Source: Metallosphaera hakonensis JCM 8857 = DSM 7519 (GTDB taxonomy: Archaea > Thermoproteota > Thermoprotei_A > Sulfolobales > Sulfolobaceae). Taken from it: a stretch of DNA of 64,000 bases. Position 1 is the first letter of the stretch. Each line of letters starts with the position of its first letter. The DNA is taken from the NCBI RefSeq assembly GCF_003201675.2, contig NZ_CP029287.2, positions 2,344,001-2,408,000 on the forward strand, read 5' to 3'. Below, one piece after another: positions 1 through 8,564 of this stretch. The notes beneath the pieces were generated by a model that did no database searches, was not told the origin of the DNA, and saw only the letters and a program-made list of their open reading frames with translations. Made by a program: the position numbers and the translations under genes.

Positions 1-967
1 GAGGATTAACTTGAATTCTCCCTGTGATCCGTTCGACGTGGAGATGGTAGCTGAAGAAATTAACATTGCCAAACAAATTGCAGTAGTTGCAGGATACGAG
101 ATTGATATCACTGATGCCCACGATGAAGCATTGGAACTGGCCAAAAAGGTTGGATCTCCCGTGTTCGCTGAACCTCATTTCTCTAGATCTCCCTGTTCAC
201 ATATTGATATAATATTACCTAGATCTGCCAGCGGTATCAATAGACTCCTAGGCCAATATGATCTAATCTTACTCTTAGGTGGCACGCTTCATAACGTTCT
301 ATACATGGATCAAGAGTTCAGATGGTCCAAAATTATACAAGTTACCATGGACCCGGAGGAGAAGTCCAAGAGACTATGGCGTACAATTATATGTAATCCA
401 AAAGACTTCCTTAAACTTATACTCCTAAAGGTAAACGAAAAGAGAACCTCATATCAAGGAAAGACAACCAGTCAGGATAGGAGCGTCGTGGAAATAATGG
501 AGTATCTGACCAGTAAGCTTGACAATTACGCTATCTTTGAGGAAACTCCTTCTTATAAGGAAGCTGTTAAAAGGGTTGTAGGTACTAGAAAACGTTTGTT
601 TTTTTCGAACAGATCAGGCTTCCTGGGTTGGGCACTTCCTGCATCGTTAGGCTATATAACTGCAGGCGGAAAGGCAGTTACTCTAATAGGTGACGGTAGC
701 TTTCACTTCTCCCCTCAGGCCCTATGGACAGCGTCCCAATACGATTTAGAAATGAGAGTCCTGGTACTGAATAATAACGGTTACGAGTCACTTAGAGGAA
801 GGGCAGACTATCAGGCTAACTTCTTTAATCCAAGGACGTTTCCTCTTAGAATAGCTGAGGCATATGGATTTGAAACCTTTGAGACCGGTAACTTTAGAGA
901 TGGCATAGATTGGTTAATGGAGAGAAGGGGGAAGCGAAGAGTCCTTGAGGTCACACTAGATCATTAA
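1..967 (+). CDS. Thiamine-diphosphate-dependent enzyme, C-terminal part (acetolactate synthase/benzoylformate decarboxylase-like), 5' end outside window
   Basis: The reading frame is open to the left edge, so the N-terminal pyrimidine-binding domain is probably outside the window; a TTG at 11 is only the first possible internal start. The visible ~318 residues hold the central domain and the pyrophosphate-binding domain. The ThDP motif is clear: GDGSFHFSPQALW followed 25-30 residues after GDG by NNNGY. Enzymes of this fold decarboxylate 2-oxo acids or make acetolactate with ThDP and Mg2+. The exact substrate cannot be read from this part. The gene has no close partner downstream; a 400-bp repeat-bearing gap follows. 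Family is confident, substrate is not. Confidence 0.8.
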   Translation, partial: RINLNSPCDPFDVEMVAEEINIAKQIAVVAGYEIDITDAHDEALELAKKVGSPVFAEPHFSRSPCSHIDIILPRSASGINRLLGQYDLILLLGGTLHNVLYMDQEFRWSKIIQVTMDPEEKSKRLWRTIICNPKDFLKLILLKVNEKRTSYQGKTTSQDRSVVEIMEYLTSKLDNYAIFEETPSYKEAVKRVVGTRKRLFFSNRSGFLGWALPASLGYITAGGKAVTLIGDGSFHFSPQALWTASQYDLEMRVLVLNNNGYESLRGRADYQANFFNPRTFPLRIAEAYGFETFETGNFRDGIDWLMERRGKRRVLEVTLDH

Positions 968-1013
968 CTAAGAGAGTGCAAACTCTTCGAGGCCGACCAT
1001 CACTGTGTTAAGA

Positions 1014-1090
1014 GTTAGTGTTTCTCACAAGTTCTTATCTAGGGACCAGACTAGTTCAAGGTAAATATTTCCTGGAAATAATAGTGAATC
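1014..1090 (+). repeat. ~77-bp dispersed repeat, copy 1 of 3
   Basis: It begins GTTAGTGTTTCTCACAAGTT and aligns over its length with 45682-45758 and 46554-46630, sharing the blocks TTTCT.A.AAGTT, AGGGAC.AGA and AAATATTTCCTGGAA. It is non-coding and lies between genes. No terminal inverted repeat is obvious. Confidence 0.6.
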
Positions 1091-1183
1091 GTTTTGAGGA
1101 TTTATTGAGTTTCTCCAACTTTAGAGTCAAAAAAAGTAAATTATAACCTTTTAGGATAAACTGAAGGTAGTTTAACAGAATAT

Positions 1184-1278
1184 TATACTTCCTGAGACTT
1201 TAAAGGGAAACGTAACCTTTTCTAACGCAACGAGTGGCTTTGGACGCTACATTGCACTTTACGCTATGACTAAGTATA
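1184..1278 (+). repeat. 95-bp palindromic element, copy 1 of 7 (MITE-like)
   Basis: It starts TATACTTCCTGAGAC and ends CTATGACTAAGTATA, so the ends are inverted repeats (TATACTT/AAGTATA). A second inner pair of complementary blocks (about CTTTAAAGGGMAACGTA against TACATTGCACTTTA) gives two ~31-nt imperfect arms around a ~33-nt loop. It lies upstream of vapBC; copy 2 lies downstream in the same orientation. Confidence 0.75.
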
Positions 1279-1383
1279 GTTGGATTTCATATAACAAACG
1301 CATAAACTACCCTATTGTCCAGAGTGCCCAGAGAGTGAGTCTCATACAAAGCTTTATATCAAGTGTACCGTTAATAGTATACT

Positions 1384-1614
1384 ATGAGTGAAGTAATTTC
1401 GGCAAGGCTAAAAAAAGATGTTGTCAAAAAAATAGACGAGCTTGTATCTTTGGGTCTATTCAGGTCAAGGAACGAAGCATTGAATTTTATAATATCTCAA
1501 GGTTTAAAAGAAACTGAGAAATGGGAAGAGATAATGAGGAAGTCTAAGGAGTTGAATCTCCCATTACTTAATAAGAACCTAGATGACTTCTTAACGGAGA
1601 GAGATAGATATTGA
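1384..1614 (+). CDS. vapB: Ribbon-helix-helix antitoxin (VapB-type)
   Basis: This 76-residue protein has an N-terminal ribbon-helix-helix DNA-binding pattern: a basic beta-strand SEVISARLKKDVVKKIDEL followed by a helix with SRNEALNFII, and a charged C-terminal tail likely to wrap the toxin. Its stop codon overlaps the TTG start of the PIN toxin by four bases (TTGA), the usual coupling of a vapBC operon. It would neutralise the toxin and repress its own promoter. The module is bracketed by two direct copies of the 95-bp palindromic element. Family call is secure; the exact subfamily is not. Confidence 0.85.
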   Translation: MSEVISARLKKDVVKKIDELVSLGLFRSRNEALNFIISQGLKETEKWEEIMRKSKELNLPLLNKNLDDFLTERDRY

Positions 1615-2036
1615 GATATTTTGACACCAGTGTTATACTTTTGTCCATTTTAAATGATCCAAGAAGAGACGAGGGTTTAAAATATTTGAAGCAGGGAGGT
1701 CTAACCTCAGAATTAGGCTTAGTGGAGTTAGTTAGCTACCTTTCGAGAAACCTGAATGAGGATCCATTACCGTATGCTATAAAAATAATTAATACCTTTA
1801 ATATAAAAATAATGAATATAAATGGGTTAAGACTATCTCCTTTTGGAGATTTAACCGAGGTGGCCCATTTGGCTATAAACGTTTCAAGGCAAGTTAAGTT
1901 GAGAACTTTAGATCTACTTCACTTAACATATGCCCTACTTCTTAATGTTGACGAAATAATCACAGCCGACAAGGAGTTTATTAAGGCAGAAAAATTTCTT
2001 AAAGAGAGGAATATAACCCTAAATATTGTGAAATAG
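1611..2036 (+). CDS. vapC: PIN-domain toxin ribonuclease (VapC-type)
   Basis: The 141-residue protein begins MRYFDTSVILLSIL, with the first catalytic Asp at position 5. An acidic residue follows in SELGLVELVSYL, then LRTLDLLHLTYALL with the third acid and EIITADKEFIKAEKF with the fourth, the usual PIN quartet. VapC toxins cut tRNA or rRNA in a Mg2+-dependent way and are held inactive by the antitoxin. The start is a TTG overlapping the antitoxin stop. All expected acidic residues are present, so it appears intact. Target RNA is unknown. Confidence 0.85.
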   Translation: MRYFDTSVILLSILNDPRRDEGLKYLKQGGLTSELGLVELVSYLSRNLNEDPLPYAIKIINTFNIKIMNINGLRLSPFGDLTEVAHLAINVSRQVKLRTLDLLHLTYALLLNVDEIITADKEFIKAEKFLKERNITLNIVK

Positions 2037-2253
2037 TGTGGGAGGGTACTAGAGATTATCGATTTCAAACTGTAAGCTATCGTTTGTTAAGTTTTCACGT
2101 TTAGCTATTTCATTAAATGAATTCCGTGATCGCTACGAGGTCGTGTTCACCTTCTTATGATTTTCAATTTCACATGGTCATGCAATCACGATCATATGAT
2201 ACAGTGTCAACTAATGATGATATACATTTCTCCAAGGGATTTTTAACGCTCTT

Positions 2254-2348
2254 TACACTTCCTGAGACTTTAAAGGACAACGTAAGCTTCTCTGATACAT
2301 TGAGTAACTTTGGATGCTATATTGTGCTTTAGGCTACGATTAAGTATA
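2254..2348 (+). repeat. 95-bp palindromic element, copy 2 of 7
   Basis: It runs from TACACTTCCTGAGAC to GATTAAGTATA, the same length and orientation as copy 1. Together the two copies flank the vapBC module at 1384-2036 as direct repeats. A short open frame through it (2117-2332) is not a credible gene. Confidence 0.75.
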
Positions 2349-2363
2349 AGATAGCCTAAAAAA

Positions 2364-2948
2364 TTAGATGTTTCCTGGTATATTGGTCACGGTGGGCAGT
2401 CCCTGGAATACACCGGAGAATATTCCCTGTGTCAGTACGTATGTGAAATGAAAGGTCAGGGCAGTGATCACAAGAAGGATTCCCACAAAGTATAGAGAAG
2501 AATAAAAAGTTTTACCGTAGGCTATTGAAATTGAGATACCGTTGGCGAAAGATAAGGCCACGAGAATGGCCAATAAAAGAAGTGAAAGTTCTGAAATGTT
2601 TACTTTTCCTAGGGTAAAGATCGCGTTGATGACATTGGTATTAAAGATCGTCTCAAAAACTTGCAAAAGCGCAAGCAGAGCTCCGCCTATAGCAGAGCTT
2701 GCTCCCTGCATGGCGTAAACTGAGGCCTCGAAGGCTCTTCCGTTTTGTTCCCTTCTAGCCCTCAAGTTGAGGAGCGTAGTTCCAATCCTTGATACAGTCT
2801 CCCCCACCTCTTTTACACTTCCACCGAGTTCAACCGTAGCTGAGATTATCCTGTTCATCATTAAAATTAGTACGCTTCCACTTTCCTCACCCATCATTTC
2901 AAAAATAAGTGACTTCTTCACCAGTGGTGTTACACCAATTTTACTCAT
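2364..2948 (-). pseudogene. C-terminal fragment of an archaellum/pilus platform protein (ArlJ/FlaJ, T2SSF family)
   Basis: The ~194 residues match the C-terminal type II secretion F domain of archaeal ArlJ-like membrane proteins: the helix with GGSVKEVGETVSRIGTTLL, the basic RARREQNGRAFEA segment, then three or four membrane helices (SAIGGALLALLQVFETIF, LSLLLLAILVALSF, SSLYFVGILLVITAL). Complete ArlJ-type proteins are usually well over 400 residues with two such domains. Here the frame closes with a stop just upstream of the ATG and no N-terminal half is visible; an IS4-like transposase gene begins ~200 bp further. I infer a truncated remnant, possibly cut by transposition. An independent short gene is less likely. 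Confidence 0.65.
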
Positions 2949-3081
2949 TAAGAGGAAATTTCTTAAACACGGTTATATCTCTCGTTAAGTTGGAGAAATA
3001 CGTTTAATTTCCTTGTGATGGACGAGACAGATTGAATTAAGCGCGAAGAAGACGAGAGGAGACGTGTTTTCCCGCGTGCTG

Positions 3082-3103
3082 TAATACTAAATGTCTAGTA
3101 TTA
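3082..3103. other. Perfect inverted repeat upstream of IS4-like transposase
   Basis: TAATACTA and TAGTATTA are perfectly complementary 8-bp arms around a 6-nt loop, ~60 bp before the transposase start. It may be part of the left end of the insertion sequence or a transcription signal. I could not pair it with an equivalent right end. Confidence 0.35.
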
Positions 3104-3161
3104 TCAAGCGGGGTGGAGTTGAGGGAGAAAAGATTTAAGCGAGGGACCCCAGAGCCCCACT

Positions 3162-4163
3162 ATGCAAACCATGATAGAAGGAGTACAAGTTCCCGTGTAC
3201 TCCCAAGAGAGGTTGGAGTCCCTCGCTCAAGTTATGGCATTGGAGCAGTTTAAACTTATCTCCCCCAATCCCGAGAAGCTGGTCCAGGCAGCTCCTTCCC
3301 TACTTCAGGGGAACAGGGGGAAGGACTACGTGTACCTCACGAGGTTGGGAGAGGGGTTGGGCTCGCTTGTGGGCAAGACCTTCACGTTCTGGGACCAGTG
3401 CGGGAAGGTGGGTAAGGGGAAGTTCGGGACCGTGCTTGCAGTCGACGAGAGCGGGCTCACGGTGGGGGAGAAGGGGGAGTTGGAGGCCTTGAGGGACGGA
3501 GTTGGACTCATCCCGTGGAGGAGGAAGGGAGTGAAGGCCAGGAGCGTGGACTTAGTTCACCCAGTGAGGTGTTCCCTCATGCTCCAGTTCGCCGACCTGA
3601 GAGGAGAGAGCCCTTCTCTCTTCCTCCTCCACTCGGTGCAAGAGGTCGTGAAGCACGTGGAGGTAGATTACGTGCTCGCAGACGCGGGTTTCCTCAACTT
3701 CCAGGTACTGAGGGAGATGCCCGTGAAGGTCGTGGTGAGGGGGAAGTCCGGGTTGAAGGGCTTTCAGCAGCTCTCCTCCCTTCGTCTCCAGGAGAGCGTA
3801 AGGAAGGTGGAAGACAGGACTTACGTGGCGTACAGGGAGCTGGAGCTCGACGGCCTCTACTACTACGACGTGGTCTACGTGAAGGACAAGGAGAGGCCCA
3901 GGCACTTCACCTTCGTCACCAACTTCAAGGGCGACCCCTACACCTTAGCTGAACTCTACAGGCTAAGGTGGCAGATCGAGGAGGGCTTCAAGGTCAAGAA
4001 GGCCAGGATAGAGCTGGTGAGGAAGCTCAGGAACAAGGTCTTCCTCTTCCTCTACTACACGATACTGGACAACGCGTGGAACCTGTTCAACCGTGTCGTC
4101 TTCGGCTACGTCACTCCAGGCAAGAAGTTCATCTCCTTCGACTCCTTCATCAAACTTCTCTAA
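3162..4163 (+). CDS. IS4-superfamily DDE transposase
   Basis: The 333-residue protein shows a DDE triad: D95 in VLAVDESG, D174 in VLADAGF and E273 in YRLRWQIEEGFKVKK, the Y-(2)-R-(3)-E-(6)-K pattern typical of IS4-like enzymes. G+C is clearly higher than in neighbouring host genes and codon choice differs (many CTC, GAC, AAG), suggesting recent arrival. No frameshift or stop is seen, so it may be active. Clear terminal inverted repeats were not found. It sits next to the truncated ArlJ-like gene and may have caused that truncation. Confidence 0.85.
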   Translation: MQTMIEGVQVPVYSQERLESLAQVMALEQFKLISPNPEKLVQAAPSLLQGNRGKDYVYLTRLGEGLGSLVGKTFTFWDQCGKVGKGKFGTVLAVDESGLTVGEKGELEALRDGVGLIPWRRKGVKARSVDLVHPVRCSLMLQFADLRGESPSLFLLHSVQEVVKHVEVDYVLADAGFLNFQVLREMPVKVVVRGKSGLKGFQQLSSLRLQESVRKVEDRTYVAYRELELDGLYYYDVVYVKDKERPRHFTFVTNFKGDPYTLAELYRLRWQIEEGFKVKKARIELVRKLRNKVFLFLYYTILDNAWNLFNRVVFGYVTPGKKFISFDSFIKLL

Positions 4164-4172
4164 AAACCGGGG

Positions 4173-4194
4173 CGTGCAGGGTGGGCTATGCACG
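4173..4194 (+). terminator. Hairpin after the transposase gene
   Basis: CGTGCA and TGCACG form 6-bp arms around a 10-nt loop, 9 bp after the stop codon. It could stop read-through transcription or be part of the IS right end. Confidence 0.3.
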
Positions 4195-4379
4195 TCCTCC
4201 CAACCACGTGAGAAAAATTCAGAATCCACTGACCGTTATCGAATATACTGGCTAAATATGTCCAAAAATACTTAAACATGTTATGTTTCATTGTATTTAA
4301 TCAACATTTACTCTATATCAATCAATGATTAAAAGTACAAACTATATATCATCTAGATGAACTTAATTGGTGAAACACC

Positions 4380-4615
4380 ACTGCATTCCGGACATTCTCA
4401 CGAAGTAAGTGTTGTCGAGATACCCTAGTAAAAGCCATGGTTCATGTGAAACGTCTCTGCTCTATCCAGCAGTTTCAAATGACCCCAAGGACATCAGGTT
4501 CAATTCAGGATGGATGTAACCTCAGAACCTATGGAGCTCTACCCCTACCTATAACTTAATGCTCTGGGCAAAGCGAACCTATGAAGCAGGAAGCTCCTTC
4601 TTTAGGAGTGGTTAC
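4380..4615. mobile_element. Decayed IS200/IS605-type remnants
   Basis: Two pieces are seen. At 4384-4406, CATTCCGGACATTCTCACGA is the reverse complement of a tnpB 3' end (compare the intact tnpB at 43371-43391, which encodes its final residues). At 4575-4615, GGAAGCTCCTTCTTTAGGAG with a following TGGTTACTCAC resembles the right-end hairpin of IS605-type elements, the part that in TnpB systems forms the guide-RNA scaffold. No intact transposase frame joins them. Assignment is by resemblance only. Confidence 0.4.
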
Positions 4616-5734
4616 TCACGGATTCCTGATCCTCTTTTGTCCTCTTGGGATAACTGGTAATAACGCAAGAACTCCGAGTAGGCTTCCTAAGATTAAGAAG
4701 AGCTCCGAGTATCCTATGTTAACTGTGTACAGATAGGCGAACGTAAGGCTGCCCAGAATTCCTCCGATGGCCTTTCCAGTATATAGAATACCGCTATTCA
4801 CCGTGGAGAATCTGGTTCCGAATATCTCACCTGCTACGTTGAAGTATAGAGTTATCATGGATCCCCCGGCAAATCCAACTAGGACCGTAGTTAAGATCAA
4901 TTGACCAAACACCAGTGAGATGGAACCAATCAATAGGATAACATTTAAGAATAGGGTTGTCCTGACTATTCCAAGCATATCTGCAACTCTACCAAAGATC
5001 GGTCTAAGACCCCCGCTCAGAAGAGGGAATATTGAGATTAATGTCACTAACTCGGCAGGGGGAAGCGACTTCCCTAGGACTGATAACTGAGAGGAGACGG
5101 TAGTTAGGGGAACTACGGCTCCAATAAACGATAGATATATCAACCAGAACTTGGTTGTGAAGATGACTTGACCTGGGGGTCTACCCTTACTTGAAGTTGG
5201 ATATCGGATCAATGCCATCAGAATAGTTACTATAACTAACTCTGAGAGCCCAATGACGATGGTCACTTCCTTGTAGTTTCCAATCTTTAATATCAATGGG
5301 TTCGCCACAACCGAGCCAAGTCCGAAACCCATGGAGACTATACCGGTGGCGAAACCCATTCTGTCGTAGAACCATTTCATGGCCAGATTCGCAGCTATTC
5401 CATAAAGAATCCCCTCCCCAATACTGCCCAGGGACCAGAAAAGATAGAAGAAATAGATATTGGGAGAAACATAGGTACCGAGGAATCCCAGTGACGCCAG
5501 AATAGAGGCAATAATGCCCACGTTTCTGGGCCCGTTCTTATCTGCGAAGTGACCTCCGACTGGTTGGAAAAAGGAAGAGAAGATGCTGAAGAGAGTGAAA
5601 CCTAAAGCGATTTGTACTATGGAGACGTCAAAACCACTCTTCAATAGGGGTTCCAATGCGTTCCATGAGTATTGATAAAGAGAGTTGAAACACATCGCAA
5701 TGAAGCCAATTACTAAAAAGACCTCTCTTTTCAT
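4616..5734 (-). CDS. Major facilitator superfamily transporter (oxalate/formate antiporter-like)
   Basis: The 372-residue protein is almost wholly hydrophobic with about twelve predicted membrane helices. The first half has the MFS loop signature GGHFADKNGPRNVG between helices 2 and 3, and the second half repeats it as RPIFGRVADMLGIVRTT. Features such as the LYQYSWNALEPLL start and EGILYGIAANLAMKWF recall the oxalate:formate antiporter family of monocarboxylate carriers, so an organic acid is the likely substrate. It is transcribed alone, divergent from the mobile DNA and followed by no close gene. Substrate is an inference. Confidence 0.8.
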   Translation of the reverse strand: MKREVFLVIGFIAMCFNSLYQYSWNALEPLLKSGFDVSIVQIALGFTLFSIFSSFFQPVGGHFADKNGPRNVGIIASILASLGFLGTYVSPNIYFFYLFWSLGSIGEGILYGIAANLAMKWFYDRMGFATGIVSMGFGLGSVVANPLILKIGNYKEVTIVIGLSELVIVTILMALIRYPTSSKGRPPGQVIFTTKFWLIYLSFIGAVVPLTTVSSQLSVLGKSLPPAELVTLISIFPLLSGGLRPIFGRVADMLGIVRTTLFLNVILLIGSISLVFGQLILTTVLVGFAGGSMITLYFNVAGEIFGTRFSTVNSGILYTGKAIGGILGSLTFAYLYTVNIGYSELFLILGSLLGVLALLPVIPRGQKRIRNP

Positions 5735-5874
5735 TAGAGATCTCCCTGTTTGTTACAGATCCTTATGCATCTGTTTTAAAAGCTTTGCTTAGTTTTAAGT
5801 TTAAAGTATTCAAGTATAATGTATTTTTCAGTTAAATCTACAGGATAACTCTAACCTGAGTCCTGTTGAGCAAA

Positions 5875-5969
5875 TATACTCAGTCATTGTGTAAAGTGCA
5901 ATGTAGCGTCCAAACCCACTCGATGTGTCAGAAAAGGCTACGTTGCCCTTTAAAGTCTCAGGAAGTATA
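5875..5969 (-). repeat. 95-bp palindromic element, copy 3 of 7 (inverted)
   Basis: It reads TATACTCAGTCATTG to CTCAGGAAGTATA on the plus strand, the reverse complement of copies 1 and 2, with exactly the same length. It lies in the gap between the MFS gene and the minus-strand cluster ending at 6095. Confidence 0.75.
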
Positions 5970-6094
5970 CAAAAGGACTCTCATGTTTTCAGTTTAAACT
6001 AAAAAGAGAGCGAACGTCCTTTTCCGTAAGAGAAGGAACTGGTAGCTTCTCTTGTAGTAAATCTCCTTGTGACGGTCATTTTTACTTTCTGGAC

Positions 6095-6631
6095 CTAAAG
6101 GGCTTGAAGGACTAAACTTCTATTAATTTGAAGCGATTCAACCCCTAAGTGGCTTAATGGTTCCCTATCTATAATGCAAAACTCTGGAGTGGGTCCCATG
6201 GCTAGCAATCTTCTCCATAGGGTCCCTCTTATTTCCAATGACGAATAGAACTTCTCATAACTCACTCCACGCGGTTTACTAATCCACGTTACTATGTCTC
6301 TAGATAAAATCTCATGTTTACCGCTCTTGAGGGCGAAAAGGGCTCCTTTACCTTCTGCAGAAAATGATGCCACTTCGTCGTGAATAGTTCGAGCTCCCCC
6401 TTCAACTACTTCAATTAATCTGTCCAGAACTCCAGAGTCAAGGATGAAGTACCAGTCCTCGTAAATATCTCCCTTCGGCATCCAAGGTACGTCCACTCTG
6501 TAAGATGCAGATCCAAGGAAACCCCTAATATCGAACTGCCTTAATCCCTCGTGAAACTTCTTAAGATATTCCTCGTATCTCTCCTTGGGTACGTTAGGAT
6601 CCCTTCTATGCCAAAACACATATGCCTCCAT
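6095..6631 (-). CDS. Conserved hypothetical protein, possible dimeric alpha/beta-barrel (EthD-like) fold
   Basis: This 178-residue protein is not recognised with certainty. Its start MEAYVFWHRRDPNVPKERYE and the segment LDRLIEVVEGGARTIHDEVA suggest tandem ferredoxin-like repeats as in EthD/dabb proteins, where small enzymes or chaperones act on aromatic or dicarbonyl compounds. It has no membrane segment or signal. It starts one base after the stop of the muconolactone-isomerase-like gene, so the two form an operon and probably act on related substrates. The fold call is inference from pattern and context. Confidence 0.6.
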   Translation of the reverse strand: MEAYVFWHRRDPNVPKERYEEYLKKFHEGLRQFDIRGFLGSASYRVDVPWMPKGDIYEDWYFILDSGVLDRLIEVVEGGARTIHDEVASFSAEGKGALFALKSGKHEILSRDIVTWISKPRGVSYEKFYSSLEIRGTLWRRLLAMGPTPEFCIIDREPLSHLGVESLQINRSLVLQAL

Positions 6632-6632
6632 C

Positions 6633-6944
6633 TTAGGCTACCAGCTTCTTTATGAGTTCATAAAAGTTTTCGTATGGATGTAATGGATAAATTTCTATCT
6701 CCACTCCATATCCCATTTCTCTCATTATGGGCAAGTTCTCTAATATTTGGTCAATTTCCTCGTGGGAGTCAGCGTCAAGTATCGCAACGACCTCTCTCTT
6801 TCCTGAGACCTTCCAGAGCCCCTTTATTTTACCCTGTTTCACTGCAGGTAAAGCTGCCTCAGCTTCCCTTTGCCATATCTGCATTAGATGTCTCTGCGTG
6901 ATTGATTCAGGCTGATGTATCTTGAACCAGATTAGGTACAACAT
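6633..6944 (-). CDS. Muconolactone delta-isomerase-like protein
   Basis: The 103-residue protein has the CatC family pattern: an N-terminal strand MLYLIWFKI, a helix ending with QREAEAALPAVKQGKIKGLWKVSGKREV, then VVAILDADSHEEIDQILENLP and a C-terminal strand with VEIEIYPLHPYENF. Family members isomerise muconolactone in the 3-oxoadipate pathway, but many archaeal relatives have unknown substrates. It is the first gene of a two-gene operon. With the FAH-family hydrolase and MFS genes upstream, it suggests breakdown of an aromatic or lactone compound. Family call is good; the reaction is inferred. Confidence 0.75.
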   Translation of the reverse strand: MLYLIWFKIHQPESITQRHLMQIWQREAEAALPAVKQGKIKGLWKVSGKREVVAILDADSHEEIDQILENLPIMREMGYGVEIEIYPLHPYENFYELIKKLVA

Positions 6945-7347
6945 TAGATTTATATGGAGTGTAAACTAAATAAGTATTTTTGTTAGAGTAAAGTTGGTCA
7001 ACCCAAGAGTTATTTAGGCAATAGATTGCAAGTGAGACTTCTCTATGTAGATCTGTTGGAAAAAGTATTTTTAGACTAGTACTTTATTATATTTAATATA
7101 TCCGAAATTATTGCAAATATTTAGTTAGTGATGCATTTATTATGAATAGACTTGTATTAAAAACAGGACTTCTTGCTTTCTATGAGCTAGTGAAGGAAGA
7201 GTAAAGGGAGAGGTACTAATGGGCGACACTGAAATAACCTAGAAATCGCGTGGTTTCTAGAGAAGGCTTAAGGACATTTTTGTATCTCATTATCAAATGA
7301 TGCTGTACTAGATTAAGTGTCAGAACTTAGTGAACAGAGACGCCTAG
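6945..7347. other. Gene-free gap with a small hairpin
   Basis: I see no gene. The part next to 6945 is AT-rich and likely holds the promoter of the two-gene operon on the minus strand. At 7239-7260 CTAGAAA and TTTCTAG form a perfect 7-bp stem with an 8-nt loop, which could end transcription from 7348. Confidence 0.5.
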
Positions 7348-8547
7348 TTAATTGTGATGAGCTCTCCGAGGTTCATATCCTCTCTCTTCTTTTCCAATTG
7401 ATCTCTCCTTGAGGAGAGCAAAGTAAATTACTCCTCCAATCATCTGAGCTACTCCCCCCACCTCAAGGGGTAACGCGAAACTTTCCTCAAGTAAGTAGCC
7501 ACTGAGTCCCGAACTCATCTGGGATAGTCTAGTCGCGACACCCTGTAAACTTGAGGCTGTTCCAAAATCCTCTTCCGACACCCCTCTAACGTTCACTGCA
7601 GTCCTGTTCGGCATTCCCACTCCTGCATTGAATCCCCTTATCACGTAAAGGGCTCCAGCCAACGGAAAGAATGGAGAGAGGGCCATCGCTATCAGGAATC
7701 CCCCGTTCATTATCCTTGTGAGAGTAGCTAATCTCAAGGGATTTCCGGTAAACTTCGTGGCCATATAGGAACCTATCGATGTCCCAATTGACGCTAAAGT
7801 GAACATGAAACCAATGGATAATGCGGACGCATCGAAACGGAGGTGAAACCACAGCGGAAGAAGCGGAATTGCTAAACCTATTCCAGCCCCTGATAGGACA
7901 TTGGACGCGATAACCTTGGAAATGTAACTAAGACTGCTTCTCTTCATGAATCTGGTAGACTTCCTCTCTCCTTTCCTTTCTTGAACCATGGCCACGCATA
8001 GAGCTGAGGCCAACAGTAAACCCGATGCTATCCCAAATAGGAACCTATAGTCGTTAATGTTACCAAAGGGAAGGTAGTCGTGGAAAGCTAATAGAACTCC
8101 CCCTCCTGACCCTGCTAATGCTGCGACAGAGGTTAGTCTTCCCATTCTCCTCACCCTTTCATGATCCTCTCTCCAGTTCCTCGCTACCAAGGCAGTCAAC
8201 CCTGGAGAGAACGCTCCCCTTGCTCCTCCAGCAGTTCCTCCTAAACCTGTTATGATGGCTGAGGGTATTACTATCAGGAGATTTTTCGAGGAAATGAGAA
8301 GAATCAGGGCCAATGCCGGTACAAGATCGCCCAATATCAGCGACTTCTTATATCCCACTCTGTCCCCAAGTAAGCCCAAGGCCATGGAAAATCCAGCTAT
8401 GTAAGCTGTCATTCCTAGGAAGACAAGCCCCACCATAACCGGTGAGAGTCCCAACGCAGAAAGGTAAAGCGAACTCGAGATCGTAACGAACATAATTCCT
8501 ACGCTTCTCAATCCCCTGGAAAGAAGAAGCCAGTTGAAGTTGTCCAA
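7348..8547 (-). CDS. Major facilitator superfamily transporter
   Basis: The 399-residue protein has about twelve hydrophobic helices and an MFS loop motif (LGLLGDRVGYKKSL) after helix 2. A charged central loop (VQERKGERKSTRFMKRSS) separates the halves. The likely TTG start is preceded by GGTGA. It follows the FAH-family gene by 17 bases and so belongs to the DUF2173-FAH-MFS operon; it probably imports the compound that the hydrolase processes. Substrate is unknown. Confidence 0.8.
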   Translation of the reverse strand: MDNFNWLLLSRGLRSVGIMFVTISSSLYLSALGLSPVMVGLVFLGMTAYIAGFSMALGLLGDRVGYKKSLILGDLVPALALILLISSKNLLIVIPSAIITGLGGTAGGARGAFSPGLTALVARNWREDHERVRRMGRLTSVAALAGSGGGVLLAFHDYLPFGNINDYRFLFGIASGLLLASALCVAMVQERKGERKSTRFMKRSSLSYISKVIASNVLSGAGIGLAIPLLPLWFHLRFDASALSIGFMFTLASIGTSIGSYMATKFTGNPLRLATLTRIMNGGFLIAMALSPFFPLAGALYVIRGFNAGVGMPNRTAVNVRGVSEEDFGTASSLQGVATRLSQMSSGLSGYLLEESFALPLEVGGVAQMIGGVIYFALLKERSIGKEERGYEPRRAHHN

Positions 8548-8564
8548 AAAATCACCTGAAGTGC

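Larger units (their letters stand above)
968..1383. other. Gene-free gap carrying two dispersed repeats
   Basis: I see no coding sequence here. The gap holds one copy of the ~77-bp repeat (1014-1090) and one copy of the 95-bp palindromic element (1184-1278). The last ~40 bp before 1384 are AT-rich and probably hold the vapBC promoter. Confidence 0.6.

Noticed and set aside
2117-2332. 71-codon frame
   Set aside because: It runs through copy 2 of the 95-bp palindromic element; the same frame is not kept in the other copies.
3515-4255. Several frames of 88-145 codons overlapping the IS4-like transposase
   Set aside because: They are shadows in high-G+C DNA; the frame with the DDE residues explains the sequence.
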